8,242 bases of DNA from Desulfobulbaceae bacterium (lineage in GTDB: Bacteria; Desulfobacterota; Desulfobulbia; Desulfobulbales; Desulfocapsaceae). The translations under genes and the position numbers were made by a program. This document shows, piece by piece, positions 4,781 through 8,242 of the stretch. The stretch is from positions 1 to 8,242 of the forward strand of contig JAHEMX010000139.1 of NCBI GenBank assembly GCA_024643445.1, given 5' to 3'. Below the pieces are notes generated by a model. It saw nothing but the letters and a program-made list of their open reading frames with translations, was not told the origin of the DNA and did no database searches. Position 1 is the stretch's first letter; each line of letters opens with the position of its first letter.

Positions 4781-7450
4781 ATGCGACAGGAAAAAACCGA
4801 TCCGGTGCTGTCTGGGAAGAGCACCTCCCTTGACAACATCAAAGAATCGCTTCTGTTCAAGGACATAGATGCTGATCAGGTAAACGGGATCATTGCCGCC
4901 GGCCACTGGCTGCAGGTGGAACCGGGGCACTATATTTATCGGCAGGGAACACACGCCCTTCGTTTTTTCATTGTTGCTGACGGATATGTGGAGTTGCTGC
5001 TGAACAACGACTGCGGTTACCAGTCTGTGGTAGGCCGCATCGGTCCGGGGGGACATTTTGGCGAAACATCGCTGTTGACAGGCAGCTGCAACAGTATTGA
5101 TACCCGCGCGCTGAGTGAGACGACCCTGCTCTGTTTCAATGCAGATACCTTCAATACCCTGTTGCTCGCCCAGCAGAGCATAAAACACCATCTCTGCATT
5201 GCCCTTGCTGAACGTTTGCGGGTTTCATTCCGTGATCATGCAAACACCCAGGGCTCAAACAGCAAAAAGCAACGGCGCACCAGCAGAAATGCCGGTCCGA
5301 GCTTCCTTGAACAGTTTCATCTGGCGACCGGCACCATGTCCCGGGAGATCAAGGGAGGATCACGGCCGGTCGGCTCTACCATTTCGCGCCAGATAGAGAA
5401 GGCGGTCGGACAATTGAGCGGCAACCTCGATCCAGTGCTTATTTCCGGAGAATTGGGAACTGGAAGAAGAATGCTTGCCTATGAGATACACCGTGCCAGT
5501 GCCTATAGAAATGGTCCCTATTCTGAAATCGATGTCCTGGAAGTCAGCGCCGCCCAGATCGATGTCGAGTTGTTCGGCTTCGATCAGGAGGCACCGGCGT
5601 TCTCGGAGATCGGCCATTACGGCATTTTTGAAAAGTCTGCGGGGGGGACGGTCGTCCTTTACAGCGCTGAGCACATGGAACCGGATCTCCAGCGTCAGCT
5701 TTCAGCGATCATAAGAAGAAAGGTCTTTACCCGGGTAGGGGGCGCAAGAGAGGTTCCGCTCCAATCCCGTATCATCCTGATCTGCAGGGATACACCGCGT
5801 CAACAGGACGGCCACAACCGATTGCTCCCCTCCCTGTTCAGCCTGGTGGCGGGCCAGCACGTCCGGGCAGCCCCGCTTCGGTCACACCGCAAGGATATCC
5901 CGGAGCTGGTTCAGTACTACCTTCGACGCTACTGCCTGCAATATGGCAAGAGCATAAACGAGGTAGAGGACCGGACCCTTGGCATGATCATGAACTACGA
6001 CTGGCCGGGAAATCTGGATGAAATGGCAAGCGTCATGCAGCGGGCCGTCATTCTGGGCAGATCCAATCACCCCCTGAACAGCCAGATTCTCCTCGGGGTT
6101 CCAAAACCTGAGGGAAAATGGGAATTCAATCTGCTCCGCCTGCAGACCGTAAGACGGGTGCTCGCCAGTCCGTTATACCCGGTTCTGCCCCGGCTGGTTA
6201 TCGGTTTGATCCTGCTGTTCGTCCTGACAACATTGCTTCTCGGACCGGCCGAACCGAAAAAGAACCTTGGACTTGTATTGAGCTGGGAAGTGGGGTGGCC
6301 CCTGCTTGTCTTCTTCTTCTTTTTTCTTGCCCGCACCTGGTGCTCCATATGCGGGCTGGCACTGCCCGGCTGGCTGGCCCAGATCGCCCTCAAACCGAGA
6401 AGGCAGACGCCGGAATTCATCAAGCGTTATTCCGGCTGGATAGCTGCCAGCCTCTGCATTCTCCTTTTCTGGGTAGAACTTGCCTGGAACGGTTACGAAT
6501 CCCCCCGCCTCACCGCCTGGATTCTTTTGTCGATTATCACGGGAGCTTTTATTTTCAGTATTTTCTTCGAACGAAGAGTCTGGTGCCGTTATCTCTGCCC
6601 GCTGGGCAACATCAACGCGCTATTCTCGATGTCGTCGATCCTGGAACTTCGTGCCAACAGCCAGATGTGCATGAATCACTGCAGCGATCACAGCTGCTAT
6701 AACGGCAGTGCTGCAGTTTCCGGTTGCCCGATGTTCCGGCACCCCTTTATGGTGGATAACAACAGGGATTGTATTCTTTGTGCGAAATGCATCAAAAACT
6801 GCAGACAGGATTCAATCCACCTCAACCTGCGCCTCGCTCCCCAGGAGCTGTGGAATCAGCGCTCACCGCGACTGGAAGACAATTTCCTTATTGTCAGCCT
6901 GGCCGGTATTTTTCATCCCTTTGCGATGAACCAGGGTTATTACCTTTTAGACGAAAACTGGTTCAGACTGTTAGGTCATGCTCAGCAGTCATCCGGTTCA
7001 GTCCTCTCCTGCAGCATGTTCTTCTTTTTCTGTATCCTTTTGCATCTGTCCGGTTATGCGCTTTTTGCCCTGGTCATGGCACGGATGAGCGGCAGCAGCT
7101 GGAAAACGACGGCAGCTGCCCTGGGTTACGGTTATATCCCCCTGCTCCTGGCCGCTTTTTTGGCCCTTTATCTGGAAATCCTGATGGTCGGTTTTTCGCT
7201 GGTTCAGGCGAACCTGCTCGATTTTTTCGGTATTGCCGGCTCTCCCCTCCCCGGGCGCTTACTGAGCCGTGATGCAACCATGGTTCTCCAGTGCATCACC
7301 ATTATTGGCGGACTCTTCGCCTCATTGGTGGCCTGCAGGAATATTGTCAAACGGCTCCCGACAGAGCTCGTCCATTCGGGATTCGTCCTGTACTTTCCCG
7401 CGGCGCTGCTCTGTCTATCCGCCGCGATCTATCTCCAGCTGTTATTGTAG
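4781..7450 (+). CDS. Fusion of cNMP-binding-like domain, degenerate sigma-54-activator AAA+ domain and membrane polyferredoxin (NapH/NosR-like), 889 aa
   Basis: Numbering is from the ATG at 4781, preceded by a weak GGGA site. A TTG at 4766 would add five residues but has no ribosome site, and a stop at 4718 closes the frame upstream. Residues about 25-147 are a Crp-like cyclic-nucleotide-binding fold (FGE at 93-95). Residues about 195-435 align with the central AAA+ domain of sigma-54 enhancer-binding proteins (ELFG at 263-266, GGT at 288-290, WPGN at 408-411), but Walker A Lys, Walker B acids, the GAFTGA loop, arginine fingers and sensor II Arg all look replaced. No DNA-binding HTH follows. 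From residue about 469 come hydrophobic segments (469-488, 496-518, 551-570, 577-596), then WCRYLCPLG (601-609) and two Fe-S clusters' worth of cysteines: 630/634/639/649 and a classic CxxCxxCxxxC at 664/667/670/674. About four or five further membrane segments (from about 701 to the end) follow. Role inferred: a membrane-bound redox sensor or electron-transfer protein with a cytoplasmic regulatory head. Confidence 0.85.
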   Translation: MRQEKTDPVLSGKSTSLDNIKESLLFKDIDADQVNGIIAAGHWLQVEPGHYIYRQGTHALRFFIVADGYVELLLNNDCGYQSVVGRIGPGGHFGETSLLTGSCNSIDTRALSETTLLCFNADTFNTLLLAQQSIKHHLCIALAERLRVSFRDHANTQGSNSKKQRRTSRNAGPSFLEQFHLATGTMSREIKGGSRPVGSTISRQIEKAVGQLSGNLDPVLISGELGTGRRMLAYEIHRASAYRNGPYSEIDVLEVSAAQIDVELFGFDQEAPAFSEIGHYGIFEKSAGGTVVLYSAEHMEPDLQRQLSAIIRRKVFTRVGGAREVPLQSRIILICRDTPRQQDGHNRLLPSLFSLVAGQHVRAAPLRSHRKDIPELVQYYLRRYCLQYGKSINEVEDRTLGMIMNYDWPGNLDEMASVMQRAVILGRSNHPLNSQILLGVPKPEGKWEFNLLRLQTVRRVLASPLYPVLPRLVIGLILLFVLTTLLLGPAEPKKNLGLVLSWEVGWPLLVFFFFFLARTWCSICGLALPGWLAQIALKPRRQTPEFIKRYSGWIAASLCILLFWVELAWNGYESPRLTAWILLSIITGAFIFSIFFERRVWCRYLCPLGNINALFSMSSILELRANSQMCMNHCSDHSCYNGSAAVSGCPMFRHPFMVDNNRDCILCAKCIKNCRQDSIHLNLRLAPQELWNQRSPRLEDNFLIVSLAGIFHPFAMNQGYYLLDENWFRLLGHAQQSSGSVLSCSMFFFFCILLHLSGYALFALVMARMSGSSWKTTAAALGYGYIPLLLAAFLALYLEILMVGFSLVQANLLDFFGIAGSPLPGRLLSRDATMVLQCITIIGGLFASLVACRNIVKRLPTELVHSGFVLYFPAALLCLSAAIYLQLLL

Positions 7451-7530
7451 ACGATCAGTTCGGGTTCCAGGAGCGTTTACCCGGCGGTTTTGTGTATAGA
7501 GCTGCCGAGGCAGGTGAACGGGTGGCCGGT
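7451..7530. other. 80-bp convergent gap, no clear terminator
   Basis: The gap separates the stop codon of the polyferredoxin fusion (7448-7450) from the stop of the convergent AbrB-family gene (7531-7533). I see no strong GC-rich stem followed by a T-run on either strand and no small gene. Confidence 0.4.
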
Positions 7531-8242
7531 TTATCCGGAAGCACGGACTGCTTTTTGAACGATCCTGATACAAAACGGCACGATGAGAAAAAGAAGAAGG
7601 ATCCGAAACAGGTGATGCGTTGCCACATAAGCCGGGTCATATCCCAGGGCCAGAGCCATGACTGCCATCGCTTCTACACCGCCCGGTGCAAAGGCGACAA
7701 AGACCTGGCCAAAGGGTATGTCCAGCAGGGTTGCCACGGGATAGGCGAAACCGACAGCCAGAAGCACGGCGAGCAACGTGCAACTCAGCGAGGCACGCAA
7801 CAACCGTTTCAAATCCCTCAGCGGGATCGACGAGAAACGCGAGCCCACCATGGATCCGGTTATCGTGAAGCCAAAGAAAAGCATTGGAAATGGTGGACGC
7901 CCGCTGACCATATCCAGGTAGTGCCCGACACCGCTCACGAGCACACCCGCAAGCAGAAACGAGGCCGGAATCCGCCATCTTTCGACAGCGAGACCAACGC
8001 CGAAGGCCATGCTGATAACGACAAGACTACCGACAAGGCTGCCGCTTACCAGCGGCAGCGTGTGCCCCGGGGCGAGACCTGAATGGGCAAGAACGAAGGG
8101 CAGCAGGGTGGCGACCAGAACCACACGAATGTTCTGCAGCACGATGATAGCACGGATATCACCGATGCCGCTGGCGGCAAGCGCCATAACATAGCTTAAA
8201 GCCCCCGGAGCAGTGGAGAGCACCGCTGTCTCCGGCGTGATA
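7531..8242 (-). CDS. AbrB-family (COG3180) membrane protein, C-terminal part (5' end outside window)
   Basis: The frame stays open to the right edge: the codons before the GTG at 8223 read ITPETA and continue the family pattern, so that GTG is not the start. About 236 residues are visible of an expected 340-360. The protein is strongly hydrophobic with several membrane segments and shows the internal duplication typical of this family. An APGALSYVMALAASGIGD stretch in the first repeat is echoed by APGGVEAMAVMALALGYD (residues 179-196 counted from the GTG) in the second, each followed by a conserved Arg and a hydrophobic helix. Members are annotated as AbrB regulators or ammonia monooxygenase-like proteins, but the family looks like a membrane transporter of unknown substrate and is unrelated to the Bacillus AbrB DNA-binding protein. 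It converges on the polyferredoxin gene, and nothing links it functionally to it. Confidence 0.85.
   Translation of the reverse strand, partial: ITPETAVLSTAPGALSYVMALAASGIGDIRAIIVLQNIRVVLVATLLPFVLAHSGLAPGHTLPLVSGSLVGSLVVISMAFGVGLAVERWRIPASFLLAGVLVSGVGHYLDMVSGRPPFPMLFFGFTITGSMVGSRFSSIPLRDLKRLLRASLSCTLLAVLLAVGFAYPVATLLDIPFGQVFVAFAPGGVEAMAVMALALGYDPAYVATHHLFRILLLFLIVPFCIRIVQKAVRASG

Noticed and set aside
4751..5191. Minus-strand open frame of 146 codons opposite the cNMP-like domain
   Set aside because: It is antisense to a recognisable Crp-type fold, with no ribosome site or family resemblance.
6300..6335. Homopolymer-like stretch (TTC/TTT run) that might signal a frameshift
   Set aside because: It encodes a run of phenylalanines inside a predicted membrane helix, and the correct frame with its motifs continues on both sides.
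6118..6702. Plus-strand open frame of 194 codons inside the polyferredoxin gene
   Set aside because: It is an out-of-frame shadow of the cysteine-motif-bearing frame and has no domain of its own.
7291..8082. Plus-strand open frame of 263 codons overlapping the AbrB-family gene
   Set aside because: The translation is low-complexity, rich in charged residues, Gln and His, and without a family pattern. The opposite strand encodes a clear membrane protein.
8221..8223. GTG as the start of the AbrB-family gene
   Set aside because: The frame continues upstream to the window edge with family-like residues (PETA before VLSTAPG), so the gene is truncated by the window and does not start there.
1..8242. 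CRISPR arrays, tRNA/rRNA genes, insertion sequences or attachment sites
   Set aside because: I found no regularly spaced repeats, no transposase or integrase motifs and no cloverleaf-like or rRNA-like stretches on either strand.

Overview
The window looks like chromosomal DNA from an anaerobic or metal/sulfur-metabolising proteobacterium, most likely deltaproteobacterial (Desulfuromonadota, Geobacter/Pelobacter-like). The basis is indirect: a NapH/NosR-type membrane polyferredoxin, sigma-54 promoters, several universal stress proteins and a Pat-type acyl-CoA synthetase/acetyltransferase fusion. No rRNA, tRNA or other taxonomic marker is present, so this is inference.

Layout. (1) Positions 2-1036, + strand: the 3' part of a large acetyl-CoA synthetase-like/GNAT protein acetyltransferase (Pat family), running off the left edge. 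(2) Positions 4318 down to 1068, - strand: three stress-type genes. These are a single-domain universal stress protein (Usp), a three-part HAD phosphatase/HerA-FtsK-like ATPase fusion starting 9 bases after it, and a tandem-domain Usp 167 bp further on. The first two are clearly one transcription unit; the third may be. (3) Positions 4319-4780: a divergent regulatory region with two well-matched sigma-54 (-24/-12) promoters facing outwards and a 56-bp imperfect palindrome between them. (4) Positions 4781-7450, + strand: an 889-residue protein joining a cyclic-nucleotide-binding-like domain, a degenerate sigma-54-activator AAA+ domain and a multi-pass membrane polyferredoxin. (5) Positions 7531-8242, - strand: the C-terminal part of an AbrB-family membrane protein, running off the right edge.

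How it may fit together (inference). The large fusion has a cytoplasmic N-terminal sensor and pseudo-enhancer-binding module anchored to a membrane iron-sulfur electron-transfer module. Its AAA+ part appears to lack the ATPase and sigma-54-contacting residues, so it is unlikely to be an ordinary activator. It and the divergent stress operon are each preceded by a sigma-54 promoter of nearly the same sequence, which suggests joint control by a separate enhancer-binding protein. With the Pat-type acetyltransferase next door, the locus reads as a redox/energy-state stress module. The two most unusual items are the sensor/pseudo-AAA/polyferredoxin fusion and the HAD/HerA-like fusion.
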